Assembly: GCF_003610995.1 (NCBI RefSeq)
Contig: NZ_CP032543.1
Location: forward strand, 3,100,001 to 3,164,000
Direction: 5' to 3'
Source: Streptomyces griseus subsp. griseus
Lineage (GTDB): Bacteria; Actinomycetota; Actinomycetes; Streptomycetales; Streptomycetaceae
Length of the DNA stretch: 64,000 nt
Under the pieces are notes generated by a model that was not told the DNA's origin, ran no database searches, and saw only the letters and a list, made by a program, of their open reading frames with translations. Positions 46,546 through 55,966 of the stretch are shown one piece after another; positions within the stretch are counted from its first letter, which is position 1; every line of letters begins with the position of its first letter. A program made the position numbers and the translations under genes.

Positions 46546-47385
46546 GTGCGACACATGGCGTACGTACCCGGCGTCGCGCTCCTCGCGGCGCTCGCCGCCG
46601 GCTGCAGCGCCGGCTCGGACGGCGGCACCGGCGACGCCGACAGCAAGCCGGGCAGCCCCACCGCCACCATCGCGGCCCCGGGCAAGTACCGGACCCTGCC
46701 CGCGCCCTGCCGTGCCGTGCCGGGCTCCACGCTCAAGGATCTGCTGCCGGGCGTCGCGGAGCTGTCCCGGCAGCAGCAGGAGAGGGCGCTGCGGGGGTCG
46801 GCGACCATCACGTACGACACCGACCGCAGGGTCGGCTGCAGCTGGAAGTCCGACGCCCCGGACTCCTCCCGGAACCTCTCGATCGACTTCGAGCGCGTGG
46901 TGTCGTACGACCCCACCGTGAGCGACGACGACCTCGCCCGCGCGCTGTACGTGAAGAAGGAGAACGCGGCCGAGCTGCCGGGCTCCGCCACCCCGGGCCT
47001 GGCCCCGGAGAAGGGCGCGACGAGGAGCCCGGGGGGAGAGGGCGAGGCGAAGGGGAGCGGGAAATCCGGCGACGGGCAGGGCTCCGCCGGGTCCTCGGCC
47101 TCCGCCTCCGGCACCCCGGGTGCGCCCGGCTCCCCCGGCGAGGAGCTCCGGCCTCGGGTGCTCAGCGGGCTCGCGGATGCCGCATTTCTGGACGATCTCC
47201 TCACCCGGGCAGGTTCCACCGCACAGCACCGCACGGTGAGCGTGGTATTCCGCACATCGAACGTGCTCGTGACCGTCCGGTACGGCGAGCAGCCGGCCCT
47301 CGTCACCAAGGTGCCCGACAGCAAGGAACTGCAGGACAAGGCCCAGGCACTGGCCCGGAAGCTGGCCGAGGTGATCAGCGAGTAG
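46546..47385 (+). CDS. DUF3558 family lipoprotein
   Basis: A 279-residue exported lipoprotein. The signal ends in LAAGCSAG, a clear lipobox. The body has DUF3558-like features: an N-terminal PCRAVP segment, a strand carrying a second Cys (RRVGCSWKS) that may pair with it, and RTVSVVFRTSNVLVTVRY near the end. A Gly/Ser/Ala-rich insert of about 60 residues interrupts the middle. The GTG at 46546 has AAGGGAG 9 nt upstream. It is tandem with a second DUF3558 gene. Function unknown. Confidence 0.85.
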   Translation: MRHMAYVPGVALLAALAAGCSAGSDGGTGDADSKPGSPTATIAAPGKYRTLPAPCRAVPGSTLKDLLPGVAELSRQQQERALRGSATITYDTDRRVGCSWKSDAPDSSRNLSIDFERVVSYDPTVSDDDLARALYVKKENAAELPGSATPGLAPEKGATRSPGGEGEAKGSGKSGDGQGSAGSSASASGTPGAPGSPGEELRPRVLSGLADAAFLDDLLTRAGSTAQHRTVSVVFRTSNVLVTVRYGEQPALVTKVPDSKELQDKAQALARKLAEVISE

Positions 47386-47402
47386 GGCCGCTCACGGGGC
47401 CT

Positions 47403-47430
47403 CCGGGCGGCCGGTCCGCGGGCCGCCCGG
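47403..47430 (+). terminator. Hairpin between the two DUF3558 genes
   Basis: A 10-bp perfect stem (47403-47412 and 47421-47430) with an 8-nt loop, 18 nt past the first lipoprotein stop. It suggests that the second gene has its own promoter. Confidence 0.6.
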
Positions 47431-47516
47431 GTCCGGGACGAGGACGCGGCGGGGGCGCCGCCCGTCGTAACGTGGCACCACGAACGAGACCTCCGTGCCG
47501 TCCGAGTGAAGGAACC

Positions 47517-48335
47517 ATGCACCGATCAGCTCCGCGACTGTCCCGCATACTCGCCTGCGCCGCCGTTCCGGTGATGCTCGTAGCCGCCGGCTGCTCCTCG
47601 GACTCCGGCTCCGGCTCGGACGCCGAGAAGAGCGCGGGCTCCTCGTCGTCGTCCGCCGCCGCCGAGCCGACGAAGCCCGCGGTGGAGCCGGCGAAGTTCA
47701 CCGACCTGCCCGACGCGTGCTCCTCGATCGCGAAGAAGACCATCGAGGACCTGGTTCCCGACGCCAAGAAGAAGGGCGGCACCGCAGGCCGCTCCAGCGA
47801 CCTCTCGGTGCGCGGCAGCTGCTCGTGGAACGGTCTGGAGGACAAGGGCGTCAAGGGCTCGCAGTACCGCTGGCTCTCCGTCTCCTTCACCCGCTTCGAC
47901 TCGGACCAGTCGCTCGGCAGCGGCGCCGCGCGCGCCAACGAGGACTACACGAAGCAGGTCGCCAAGGAGAAGGCGAGCGAGGGCGCCCAGAAGGTCGCCG
48001 CCGCTGCCGCCCCCGGCATCGGCGACGAGGCCACCGCGATCACGTACGACCTCAACAAGACGGACGAGGACTTCGAGTACGCCACGGTCGTGGCCCGTAC
48101 CGGCAATGTCGTCGTCACCCTGACCTACAACGGCGCGGGCTTCGCGGGGGCGAAGACCCCCTCCGCCGCGGACATCCTCAAGGGCGCCCAGAAGGCGGCG
48201 AAGGAGGCGGTCGGCAAGGTCGACGCCACCGCCGGTTCCGGCAGCGCGGAGGCCACCCCGTCGGCCGGGGGCGCCAAGAAGGACGACAAGAAGGGCGACG
48301 AGAAGCCCGAGCCGGAGGCCACGCCCAAGTCGTGA
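47517..48335 (+). CDS. DUF3558 family lipoprotein (second copy)
   Basis: A 272-residue lipoprotein with a lipobox at MLVAAGCSSD and a Ser-rich linker. The two Cys (LPDACSSI, RGSCSWNG) match those of the upstream copy, and VVVTLTYNG stands where that copy has VLVTVRYG, so the pair probably arose by duplication. The C-terminus is Lys/Asp/Glu-rich. GAAGGAACC precedes the ATG at 47517. Function unknown. Confidence 0.86.
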   Translation: MHRSAPRLSRILACAAVPVMLVAAGCSSDSGSGSDAEKSAGSSSSSAAAEPTKPAVEPAKFTDLPDACSSIAKKTIEDLVPDAKKKGGTAGRSSDLSVRGSCSWNGLEDKGVKGSQYRWLSVSFTRFDSDQSLGSGAARANEDYTKQVAKEKASEGAQKVAAAAAPGIGDEATAITYDLNKTDEDFEYATVVARTGNVVVTLTYNGAGFAGAKTPSAADILKGAQKAAKEAVGKVDATAGSGSAEATPSAGGAKKDDKKGDEKPEPEATPKS

Positions 48336-48384
48336 CCTGAGACGGCCCGGAGCCTCGAACTCCCAGGCCACACAGGGTTTTTCC

Positions 48385-48416
48385 GGAGCCCGGCCCTCCA
48401 CCTGGGGCCGGGCTCC
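48385..48416 (+). terminator. Terminator of the DUF3558 pair
   Basis: A 12-bp perfect stem (48385-48396 and 48405-48416) with an 8-nt loop, about 50 nt past the stop and before the DUF2637 gene promoter region. Confidence 0.75.
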
Positions 48417-48516
48417 CCCCATCCCCGCGCAACGGCACTCGTACACATGTGCCAGGCTGTGCCAGCGCCGGACGTCGGATGCCGGACGGAGAGAAGAGTC
48501 GGGGAGGGGAGCGCCG

Positions 48517-50013
48517 GTGGCCGCCATGCAGCTGACACGCACGCACCGGGTACTCATCGGAGTCGTCGTCGCGGGTGCGGTGATCATCGCCGCCATCGGG
48601 TTCGCCGGCTCCTACGCGGCCGTGCGCGAGCTGGCCGAGGCCAAGGGGTTCGGCCAGTTCTCCCTGGTCTTCCCGATCGGCATCGACGCCGGTATCTGTG
48701 TGCTGCTGGCGCTGGACCTGCTGCTGACGTGGATGCGGATCCCGTTCCCGCTGCTGCGCCAGACGGCGTGGCTGCTGACCGCCGCGACCATCGCGTTCAA
48801 CGGTGCCGCCTCCTGGCCCGACCCGCTCGGCACCGCGATGCACGCGGTGATCCCGGTCCTCTTCGTCGTCTCCGTGGAGGCCGCCCGCCACGCGGTGGGC
48901 CGGATCGCGGACATCACGGCCGACAAGCACATGGAGGGCGTACGCCTCACCCGCTGGCTGCTCTCCCCCGTACCGACGTTCAAGCTGTGGCGCCGCATGA
49001 AGCTGTGGGAGCTGCGCAGTTACGAGCAGGTCATCAAGCTCGAACAGGAGCGGCTGATCTACCAGGCGCGCCTCCAGGCCCGGTTCGGCCGCAACTGGCG
49101 GCGCAAGGCGCCGGTCGAGTCGATGATGCCGCTGCGGCTGGCGAAGTACGGCGTCCCGCTCGCCGAGACCGCCCCGGCCGGACTCGCCGCCGCCGGGATC
49201 GAACCGGCCCTGCTGCCGCCCGCCCCGAAGCCGCAACTCCCCTACGAGCCGCAGCAGGAGCAGGCCCAGCAGCACCCGCAGCAGCAACAGCAGCCGATGT
49301 CGCTCCAGAAGCCGGAGCCCCAACAGGAGCCCCAGGCCCCCCAACAGCCCCAGCAACAGCTCCAGGCGCAGGCCCACCTCCCCGAGCAGGTCACCCAGGT
49401 GCCGCCCACCCATGACAGCCCCTGGTTCGCCGCCCAGAAGCTGCCGGAGGGTCCGCACGCGAGCGCGTACGACCCGCACCACGCCGAGGGCCTGGAGCCC
49501 ACCCCCGCCGCCGTCCCGCTGGGCCCCGGCCGCACCCGCCCCCTGGGCAACGTCGGCACGATCGGCGCGGTCCCGCACCCCCGCCGCGAGGCCCCGGAAG
49601 CCCTGCAACAGGCAGAAGCCGTACAGCAGGCAGAAGCCGTACAGCAGGCGGAGGCCGAGCAGCAGGCGGAAGCCCTGCAACAGGCGGAAGCCCTGCAACA
49701 GGCGGAGCCCGTGCAGCCCGTGCCGCAGGCCGCCGATGAGGAGCCGCCCGCCGTGCCCGCCCCCGGCCCCGAGGACGCGCCGCAGCTGGAGGAGTGGTCC
49801 CAGGAGGACAACGACTTCGCCGACCGCGCGTACGAGGAGTTCAGCGCGTACACGGACGAGGTGGGTGAATACCCGAACGTCGAGACCCTCGACATCCACC
49901 TGGCCGACCGGCGCAATGTGCACCACCCGCGCTCGACCCAGCTGCTCCAGGACCTGATGCCGCAGTTCAAGGGGATCTACGCGCAGCGCGCCACGGCCGA
50001 CCAGAGCGCCTGA
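48517..50013 (+). CDS. DUF2637 membrane protein with Gln-rich repeats
   Basis: A 498-residue protein. The N-terminal 125 residues are the DUF2637 domain with four hydrophobic helices (VLIGVVVAGAVIIAAIGFAG; FPIGIDAGICVLLALDLLL), related to the Spd spread proteins of Streptomyces plasmids. A basic coiled region follows, then about 200 residues rich in Gln and Pro with six QQAEA units, and a conserved-looking acidic C-terminal domain of about 75 residues. GGGGAGGGG precedes the GTG at 48517. A role in DNA transfer or sporulation is only suggested by relatives. Confidence 0.86.
   Translation: MAAMQLTRTHRVLIGVVVAGAVIIAAIGFAGSYAAVRELAEAKGFGQFSLVFPIGIDAGICVLLALDLLLTWMRIPFPLLRQTAWLLTAATIAFNGAASWPDPLGTAMHAVIPVLFVVSVEAARHAVGRIADITADKHMEGVRLTRWLLSPVPTFKLWRRMKLWELRSYEQVIKLEQERLIYQARLQARFGRNWRRKAPVESMMPLRLAKYGVPLAETAPAGLAAAGIEPALLPPAPKPQLPYEPQQEQAQQHPQQQQQPMSLQKPEPQQEPQAPQQPQQQLQAQAHLPEQVTQVPPTHDSPWFAAQKLPEGPHASAYDPHHAEGLEPTPAAVPLGPGRTRPLGNVGTIGAVPHPRREAPEALQQAEAVQQAEAVQQAEAEQQAEALQQAEALQQAEPVQPVPQAADEEPPAVPAPGPEDAPQLEEWSQEDNDFADRAYEEFSAYTDEVGEYPNVETLDIHLADRRNVHHPRSTQLLQDLMPQFKGIYAQRATADQSA
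49603..49710. repeat. Six tandem 18-nt repeats in the DUF2637 gene
   Basis: Six in-frame 18-nt units encode (L/V/E)QQAEA. The copies differ mainly at the first codon and at GCA/GCG. Such tracts often vary in number. Confidence 0.9.
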
Positions 50014-50036
50014 CGGGCAGCGTACGGACGGAAGAA

Positions 50037-50083
50037 GGAAAGGGCCGCCGCCCGGGAGGAGTTCCCGGGCGGCGGCCCTTTCC
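50037..50083. terminator. Bidirectional terminator between the DUF2637 gene and lysS
   Basis: A perfect 21-bp stem (50037-50057 and 50063-50083) with a 5-nt loop between two convergent stop codons. The base of the stem has AAA on one side and TTT on the other, so it can act in both directions. Confidence 0.9.
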
Positions 50084-50098
50084 GTACGGACCGCGGAG

Positions 50099-51853
50099 TT
50101 ACGCGCCCAGCAGCCTGCGCACCCGGTCCGCCCCCACCGCGAGCAGCAGCGTGGGCAGGCGGGGCCCCGTGTCGCGGCTGACGAGCAGCCGGTAGAGCAG
50201 GGCGAAGAAGGAGCGCTGGGCGGCCTTCAGCTCGGGCGTCGGCTTGGCGTCCGGCTCCAGTCCCGCCAGCGTCTTCGGCACGCCGTAGACGAGCGTGGTG
50301 AGCCCGTCCAGCGACCAGTGCGCGTCCAGCCCCTCCAGGAGGAGGCGCAGCGACGCGCGGCCCTGGTCGTCGAGGGAGCCCAGGAGCTCCTTGTCGGCCT
50401 CGTCCCGGACGATGGTGCGGGCCTCGGCCGGGACCTGGGTGGTGATCCAGTTCTCGGCGCGGTCGAGGCGCGGGCGCGCCTCGTCCAGCGAGGTCAGCGG
50501 GTTCTCCGGGTCGAGTTCGCTGAGGATGCGCAGGGTCTGGTCCTCGGCGCCGGCGGTGATGTCGGCGACCGAGGCGAGCGTCCGGTACGGGAGCGGGCGC
50601 GGGGTGCTGGGAAGCTCCCCGGCCGCCGTGCGGACGGCCCGCGAGTACGCGGCGGCGTCGGCGGGCAGCACCGTGCCGTCGGCGACCTTGCGGCCCAGCG
50701 AGTCCCACTCGTCGTACAGCCGCTGGATCTCCTGGTCGAAGGCGATCTTGAACGACTGGTTGGGCCTGCGGCGGGCGTAGAGCCAGCGCAGCAGCGGCGC
50801 CTCCATGATCTCCAGCGCGTCGGCCGGGGTGGGGACCCCGCCCTTGCTGGAGGACATCTTGGCCATGCCGGAGATGCCGACGAAGGCGTACATGGGCCCG
50901 ATGGGCTGCACGCCGTCGAAGACCTCGCGGACGATCTGGCCGCCGACGACGAAGGAGGAGCCGGGCGAGGAGTGGTCGACGCCGCTGGGCTCGAAGATCA
51001 CACCTTCGTACGCCCAGCGCATCGGCCAGTCGACCTTCCACACCAGCTTGCCGCGGTTGAACTCGTTGAGCCGGACCGTCTCGGCGAAGCCGCACGCCGA
51101 GCAGGTGTAGTTCAGCTCGGTGGTGTCGTCGTCGTAGGAGGTGACGACGGTGAGGTCCTTCTCGCAGTTGCCGCAGTAGGGCTTGTACGGGAAGTAGCCG
51201 GCGCTGTTGCCGCTGCCGTCGTCCTCGTCGGCGGCGCCTGAGCCCTCGGCGGCCTCCAGCTCGGCCTCGTCGACCTTCTTCTGCTGCTGCGGCTTCCTAC
51301 CGTTCTTGGCGGCGGCGGACGGGTCCTTCTTCGTCCGGTAGCGGTCCAGTACGGCGTCGATGTCGGCCCGGTGCTTCATCGCGTGCAGGACCTGCTCGCG
51401 GTAGGTCCCCGCGGTGTACTGCTCCGTCTGGCTGATCCCGTCGTACTCGACGCCCAGCTGGTCCAGGGCCGCCGTCATGGCGGCCTTGAAGTGCTCGGCC
51501 CAGTTCGGATACGCCGATCCGGCCGGGGCGGGCACCGAGGTCAGCGGCTTGCCGATGTGCTCGGACCAGGACGCGTCCACGCCCGGCACCCCGTTGGGGA
51601 CCTTGCGGTAGCGGTCGTAGTCGTCCCAGGAGATCAGGTGGCGCACGGTGTGGCCGCGGCGGCGGATCTCGTCGGCGACCAGGTGCGGGGTCATGACCTC
51701 GCGGAGGTTGCCGAGGTGGATCGGGCCCGACGGGGACAGGCCGGAGGCGACGACGACCGGTTTGCCAGGCGCACGACGCTCCGATTCGGCGATGACATCG
51801 TCCGCGAAGCGGGAGACCCAGTCGGTCTCGGTGCTGGTCTGACTCTCGGCCAC
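50099..51853 (-). CDS. lysS: Class I lysyl-tRNA synthetase
   Basis: A 584-residue lysyl-tRNA synthetase of the class I (archaeal-type) fold. It has the HIGH-type motif PSGPIHLGN and the KMSKS-type motif AKMSSSKG. A zinc-finger-like insert with CGNC and CSAC pairs lies near the middle, preceded by an acidic low-complexity insert (about 180-225). AAGGA lies 9 nt before the GTG at 51853; a GTG at 51862 is too close to it. Some actinomycetes carry both LysRS classes, in which case this one may have a special role. Divergent from argS. Confidence 0.96.
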   Translation of the reverse strand: MAESQTSTETDWVSRFADDVIAESERRAPGKPVVVASGLSPSGPIHLGNLREVMTPHLVADEIRRRGHTVRHLISWDDYDRYRKVPNGVPGVDASWSEHIGKPLTSVPAPAGSAYPNWAEHFKAAMTAALDQLGVEYDGISQTEQYTAGTYREQVLHAMKHRADIDAVLDRYRTKKDPSAAAKNGRKPQQQKKVDEAELEAAEGSGAADEDDGSGNSAGYFPYKPYCGNCEKDLTVVTSYDDDTTELNYTCSACGFAETVRLNEFNRGKLVWKVDWPMRWAYEGVIFEPSGVDHSSPGSSFVVGGQIVREVFDGVQPIGPMYAFVGISGMAKMSSSKGGVPTPADALEIMEAPLLRWLYARRRPNQSFKIAFDQEIQRLYDEWDSLGRKVADGTVLPADAAAYSRAVRTAAGELPSTPRPLPYRTLASVADITAGAEDQTLRILSELDPENPLTSLDEARPRLDRAENWITTQVPAEARTIVRDEADKELLGSLDDQGRASLRLLLEGLDAHWSLDGLTTLVYGVPKTLAGLEPDAKPTPELKAAQRSFFALLYRLLVSRDTGPRLPTLLLAVGADRVRRLLGA

Positions 51854-52018
51854 GGTCGGCACGTCCTTCTCTCGTCTGTCGGTCCCAATGGGTTGCCGGT
51901 CATTCTCCCAGCTACCCCCCGCAGCGCGAAAACGGCTTTACGCCCCGTGGGATACTGGGGAGATCCCTTGGACACCCAAGAGAATCCCTCGTACCCCCTA
52001 CGGAAACGGCAGCCAGCC

Positions 52019-53791
52019 ATGGCCTCGGTCCCTTCCCTCGCTTCCACGCTCCAGCAGCAGCTGGCGGACGCCCTGACGGCAGCTCTGCCGGAGGCCGGCA
52101 CCGCGGACCCGCTGCTGCGCCGAAGCGACCGGGCCGACTTCCAGGCCAACGGCATCCTGGCGCTCGCCAAGAAGCTCAAGGGCAACCCGAGAGAGCTGGC
52201 CGGCCAGGTCACGGCCGCCCTCCCGGCGGGTGAGCTGATCCAGGAGATCGAGGTCTCCGGCCCCGGCTTCCTCAACATCACGCTCGCGGACAAGGCGATC
52301 ATCGAGACGCTGGCCGCCCGGGCCGCCGACACCGAGGGCCGCCTCGGCGTGCCGGTGGACGCGGCGGCCGGGACCACGGTCATCGACTACGCCCAGCCGA
52401 ACGTGGCCAAGGAGATGCACGTCGGCCACCTGCGGTCGGCGGTCATCGGTGACGCGATGGTCAAGATCCTGGAGTTCACCGGCGAGAGCGTGGTCCGGCG
52501 CCACCACATCGGCGACTGGGGCACCCAGTTCGGCATGCTCATCCAGTATCTGACCGAGCACCCGGGCGCCCTGAAGCACGAGGGTGACGCGGCGGACGGT
52601 GAGGCGGCGATGTCGACGCTGAACCGGGTCTACAAGGCGTCGCGTGCCCTGTTCGACTCCGACGAGGAGTTCAAGGCCCGCTCGCGGGACCGGGTGGTGG
52701 CCCTCCAGGCCGGGGACCCGCAGACGCTGGAGCTGTGGCAGGGCTTCGTCGACGAGTCGAAGATCTACTTCCACTCCGTCTTCGACAAGCTGGACATGGA
52801 GATCCGCGACCCCGACATCGTCGGTGAGTCCGGCTACAACGACATGCTGGAGGAGACCTGCCGGATCCTGGAGGAGACGGGTGTCGCCGTCCGCTCCGAG
52901 GGTGCGCTCTGCGTCTTCTTCGACGATGTGAAGGGCCCGGACGGCAACAAGGTCCCGCTCATCGTGAAGAAGACGAACGGCGGCTACGGCTACGCGGCCA
53001 CCGACCTCTCCGCCATCCGCGACCGGGTGCAGCACCTCAAGGCCGACACCCTGCTGTACGTGGTCGACGCCCGGCAGTCGCTGCACTTCAAGATGGTCTT
53101 CGAGACGGCCCGCCGGGCAGGCTGGCTGAACGAGGACGTCAAGGCCGTGCAGCTCGCCTTCGGCACGGTGCTCGGCAAGGGCGGCAAGCCCTTCAAGACC
53201 CGTGAGGGCGAGAGCGTGCGGCTGGAGGACCTCCTCGACGAGGCGGTCTCCCGGGCCACGGCGGTCGTGCGGGAGAAGGCCGAGAAGGTGGGCCTCTCCG
53301 AGGACGAGATCGTGGAGAACGGCCGGTACGTCGGCATCGGGGCCGTGAAGTACGCGGACCTGTCGACCTCGGCGGTGCGGGACTACAAGTTCGACCTGGA
53401 CCAGATGGTGTCGCTGAACGGTGACACGTCGGTGTACCTCCAGTACGCGTACGCCCGTATCCAGTCGATCCTGCGCAAGGCGGGCGACGCGGTCCCGGCC
53501 GCCCACCCGGAGCTGGCGCTGGCCCCGGCGGAGCGCGCGCTCGGCCTGCACCTGGACCAGTTCGGCGAGGTGCTGGGCGAGGTCGCCTCCGGCTACGAGC
53601 CGCACAAGCTGGCCGCGTATCTGTACCAGCTGGCCTCGCACCTGACCACGTTCTACGACCAGTGCCAGGTGCTCAGCCCGGACAACGCGCCCGAGGTCGT
53701 GGAGAACCGGCTCCTCCTGGTGGACCTCACCGCCCGGACCCTGCACCAGGGCATGGCGCTGCTCGGCATCCGGACGCCCGGCCGCCTCTGA
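52019..53791 (+). CDS. argS: Arginyl-tRNA synthetase
   Basis: A 590-residue class I ArgRS. The N-terminal tRNA-binding Add1 domain (about 1-110) is followed by the catalytic core with [13 protein letters not shown] (HIGH motif) and [11 protein letters not shown]. The DALR anticodon-binding domain, which has [13 protein letters not shown], closes the protein. A classical KMSKS is not obvious; GKPFKTREG stands in its place, as in many ArgRS. ATG at 52019. It is divergent from lysS, with 165 bp for both promoters. Confidence 0.97.
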   Translation: MASVPSLASTLQQQLADALTAALPEAGTADPLLRRSDRADFQANGILALAKKLKGNPRELAGQVTAALPAGELIQEIEVSGPGFLNITLADKAIIETLAARAADTEGRLGVPVDAAAGTTVIDYAQPNVAKEMHVGHLRSAVIGDAMVKILEFTGESVVRRHHIGDWGTQFGMLIQYLTEHPGALKHEGDAADGEAAMSTLNRVYKASRALFDSDEEFKARSRDRVVALQAGDPQTLELWQGFVDESKIYFHSVFDKLDMEIRDPDIVGESGYNDMLEETCRILEETGVAVRSEGALCVFFDDVKGPDGNKVPLIVKKTNGGYGYAATDLSAIRDRVQHLKADTLLYVVDARQSLHFKMVFETARRAGWLNEDVKAVQLAFGTVLGKGGKPFKTREGESVRLEDLLDEAVSRATAVVREKAEKVGLSEDEIVENGRYVGIGAVKYADLSTSAVRDYKFDLDQMVSLNGDTSVYLQYAYARIQSILRKAGDAVPAAHPELALAPAERALGLHLDQFGEVLGEVASGYEPHKLAAYLYQLASHLTTFYDQCQVLSPDNAPEVVENRLLLVDLTARTLHQGMALLGIRTPGRL

Positions 53792-53810
53792 CCGCGTGAG
53801 AGGTACGTAC

Positions 53811-53846
53811 GTCGGCCCCGGCACCTGCACAGGTGCCGGGGCCGAC
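53811..53846. terminator. Bidirectional terminator after argS
   Basis: A 17-bp perfect inverted repeat (53811-53827 and 53830-53846) with a 2-nt centre, between the convergent stops of argS and the 53888 gene. Confidence 0.85.
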
Positions 53847-53887
53847 CGCGTACGCCCCACGTCATCGAGGGCGACGTATCCACGACA

Positions 53888-54328
53888 TCACTGCGGGCGC
53901 CCCAGCGCCCACCCCGAGACGTCCGAGAGCCGTCCGCGCCACAGCGGCAGCGAGACCGCGCTCATCGCCCCGCCGAGCAGCGTCACATCCCGCAGATGGA
54001 TCCAGCGCGGCAGCCGGGCCGTCTCCGCGCCCTGCTCCTGCTGCCGCATCTCCCGTACGCCCTGGTCGACGGTCTCCGGGAACTCGGCCAGCAGGTTGGC
54101 GCCCTCGCCCTCGACCTGGCGCAGGGTCCTGGCCCACTCGGCCTTCCACTGCTCGTGGCCGATCACATCGCCGTGCAGCAGACCGCCGGGGTGGGTGAGG
54201 GTGAGGGGCAGGCTGGAGCGCGGATCCTCGTCCAGGAGCTGGATGAGGAGCTGGAGCTGTAGGTCGGGCAGGGGCTCGGTGATCACCGCGGCTGCCGGTG
54301 CCGGCGAGGTGTCGGCTGAGACGCTCAT
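53888..54328 (-). CDS. Conserved hypothetical protein
   Basis: A 146-residue soluble protein, starting MSVSADTSPAPAAAVITEPL. The centre has LPLTLTHPGGLLHGDVIGHEQW, then a long helix rich in Glu and Gln (MRQQEQGAET) and a final segment with a short hydrophobic run (LHLRDVTLLGGAM-like). GGGAAGGG precedes the ATG at 54328. I do not recognise a family or function. It lies downstream of the phospholipase D-like gene on the same strand, which ends only 78 nt before this ATG, so the two may be co-transcribed. Confidence 0.75.
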   Translation of the reverse strand: MSVSADTSPAPAAAVITEPLPDLQLQLLIQLLDEDPRSSLPLTLTHPGGLLHGDVIGHEQWKAEWARTLRQVEGEGANLLAEFPETVDQGVREMRQQEQGAETARLPRWIHLRDVTLLGGAMSAVSLPLWRGRLSDVSGWALGRPQ

Positions 54329-54406
54329 GGGCCCTTCCCTTCACATGACGGACGCTGCTCTCCCCACCTGCCCGGTCAGCCCCCGGGCACACGCGCGGAT
54401 GTGGCC

Positions 54407-55654
54407 TCAGAGGTAGCGGCGGATCGGCACGACGGCCGCTTCCCGCACCCGCTGGAGGACATCGCGCCGCTTCCACCGGCCACGGTCGATCAGCACGCTC
54501 TTCTCGCGGTCCTCGTCGAAATGGGCGTCCAGCGCGTCGGTGAAGTCGCAGTCCATGACCGCGAGCATGACCTCCTCGTCGTGGTCGAGGGAGCGCCGGT
54601 TGAAGTTGGTGGAGCCGATGAGCGAGGCGATCCGGTCGATGGTGACGGTCTTGGTGTGCATCATCGTCGGCTGGTACTGGTAGATCTTCACCCCGCAGGC
54701 GGTCAGCTCCTCGTAGTGGCGCTGGCCGGCGAGCTGGCAGACCCGCTTGTCGGTGTGCGGGCCCGGCAGCAGGATCTCCACCTCCACCCCGCGCCGGGCG
54801 GCGGCGCAGAGCAGTCCGGTGAAGTAGTCGTCGGGCGCGAAGTAGGCCGTGGTGAGGCGGATGCGCTCCTCGGCGGATTCGAGAACGACCCGCATCAGGG
54901 TCTGCATGTCCTGCCAGCCGAAGGAGGACGAGCCGCGTACGACCTGGACGACCGCGTCACCGTGCTGGTCACCCGCCACGAACCGGTCGCGCTCGTCGAA
55001 CAGCTCGTCCTGGCACTCGGCCCAGTTCTGCGCGAACGCGGCGGCCAGCCCGTCCACGGCGGGCCCGCGCACCTGGACGTGGGTGTCGCGCCACTCGTGC
55101 TCGTTGCGGGCGTCGCCGCACCACTCCTCGGCGATGCCGACGCCGCCGGTGAACGCGGTGGACTCGTCGGTGATGAGGACCTTGCGGTGGCAGCGGTGGT
55201 TCTGCTTGAGCGGCGAGAGGTAGAGCGGCTTCCTGAACCAGGCGACCGTCACCCCCGCCTCGTCCATCACGTCCAGCTGGCCCTTCTCGATCAGCCGGGA
55301 GCCGAAACCGTCCAGCAGCAGCCGGACCCGGACACCGGCCCTGGCCCGCTCGGCGAGCGCCTCGGCGAACTTCTGCGCGATGTCACCCCGCCAGTAGACG
55401 AAGGTCATCATGTCGACGGTGTGCTCCGCCTCGCGGATCGCCTTCAGCATCGCGCCGAAGATCTGGTCGCCGTTGCGGAGCGGGAGCAGCGAGTTGCCCT
55501 CGGTGGCCGCGATCCCGATCAGCCGCTCCAGCCTGCGTCTGAGACGCCGGGAGCGCTTCTCGCACACGTCCGGGTCGAGTTCTTCCCGCGTAAGCGGCTG
55601 CGTGCGGTCACTCGGTCGTTCGGCTCGTTCGGAGGCTTCGGCTATGCCGGACAT
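54407..55654 (-). CDS. Phospholipase D-like / cardiolipin synthase family protein
   Basis: A 415-residue protein with two HKD motifs: HRKVLITDES (about residue 155) and HTKTVTID (about 330), each followed by the family GG or SxN segment (FTGGVGIA, GSTNFNRRS). This is the cardiolipin synthase layout, which uses phosphatidylglycerol or CDP-diacylglycerol, but the usual N-terminal transmembrane helices are missing and the N-terminus is charged. It may be a peripheral synthase or a phosphodiesterase. AGGTG lies before the ATG at 55654. Confidence 0.9.
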   Translation of the reverse strand: MSGIAEASERAERPSDRTQPLTREELDPDVCEKRSRRLRRRLERLIGIAATEGNSLLPLRNGDQIFGAMLKAIREAEHTVDMMTFVYWRGDIAQKFAEALAERARAGVRVRLLLDGFGSRLIEKGQLDVMDEAGVTVAWFRKPLYLSPLKQNHRCHRKVLITDESTAFTGGVGIAEEWCGDARNEHEWRDTHVQVRGPAVDGLAAAFAQNWAECQDELFDERDRFVAGDQHGDAVVQVVRGSSSFGWQDMQTLMRVVLESAEERIRLTTAYFAPDDYFTGLLCAAARRGVEVEILLPGPHTDKRVCQLAGQRHYEELTACGVKIYQYQPTMMHTKTVTIDRIASLIGSTNFNRRSLDHDEEVMLAVMDCDFTDALDAHFDEDREKSVLIDRGRWKRRDVLQRVREAAVVPIRRYL

Positions 55655-55856
55655 CGGTCACCTGGGGGTACGGGGGCGGGGCGGCCCGCTGTCCGGAGCG
55701 TCGCCGCACCGGGACGGGATGCCAGGGCGTCGGAGACTGTACTCCTCGGTACGGGCAAGGGTCTGCCCCGCTCCACCCTTCGGGCTCACCTGGCCTCAAC
55801 TCCCCCGCCACGCGCCCTGATCCGGCCGGAATCCTCCACTCGGCCGCCAAGATGAG

Positions 55857-55875
55857 TATGGTTAGCCTAACCTAA
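55857..55875. promoter_or_regulatory. Iron box for the CoA-transferase operon
   Basis: On the minus strand the 19-mer reads TTAGGTTAGGCTAACCATA, 16 of 19 matches to the iron-box consensus, with a perfect left half. It lies about 90 nt before the TTG of the CoA-transferase gene and 200 nt from the divergent phospholipase D-like gene. The 55655-55966 gap holds nothing else that I can see. Confidence 0.82.
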
Positions 55876-55966
55876 CTAAACGGCTCGTCTCCGGTCGTCC
55901 GAAACGCGCCGCCCGCCCCCGGACACCCACCACCGGACCACCGCACCGGACCACCCGGAGGACCCG

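Noticed and set aside
53888..54328. Gas vesicle or other named family for this hypothetical protein
   Set aside because: The resemblance was too vague to name; left as unknown.
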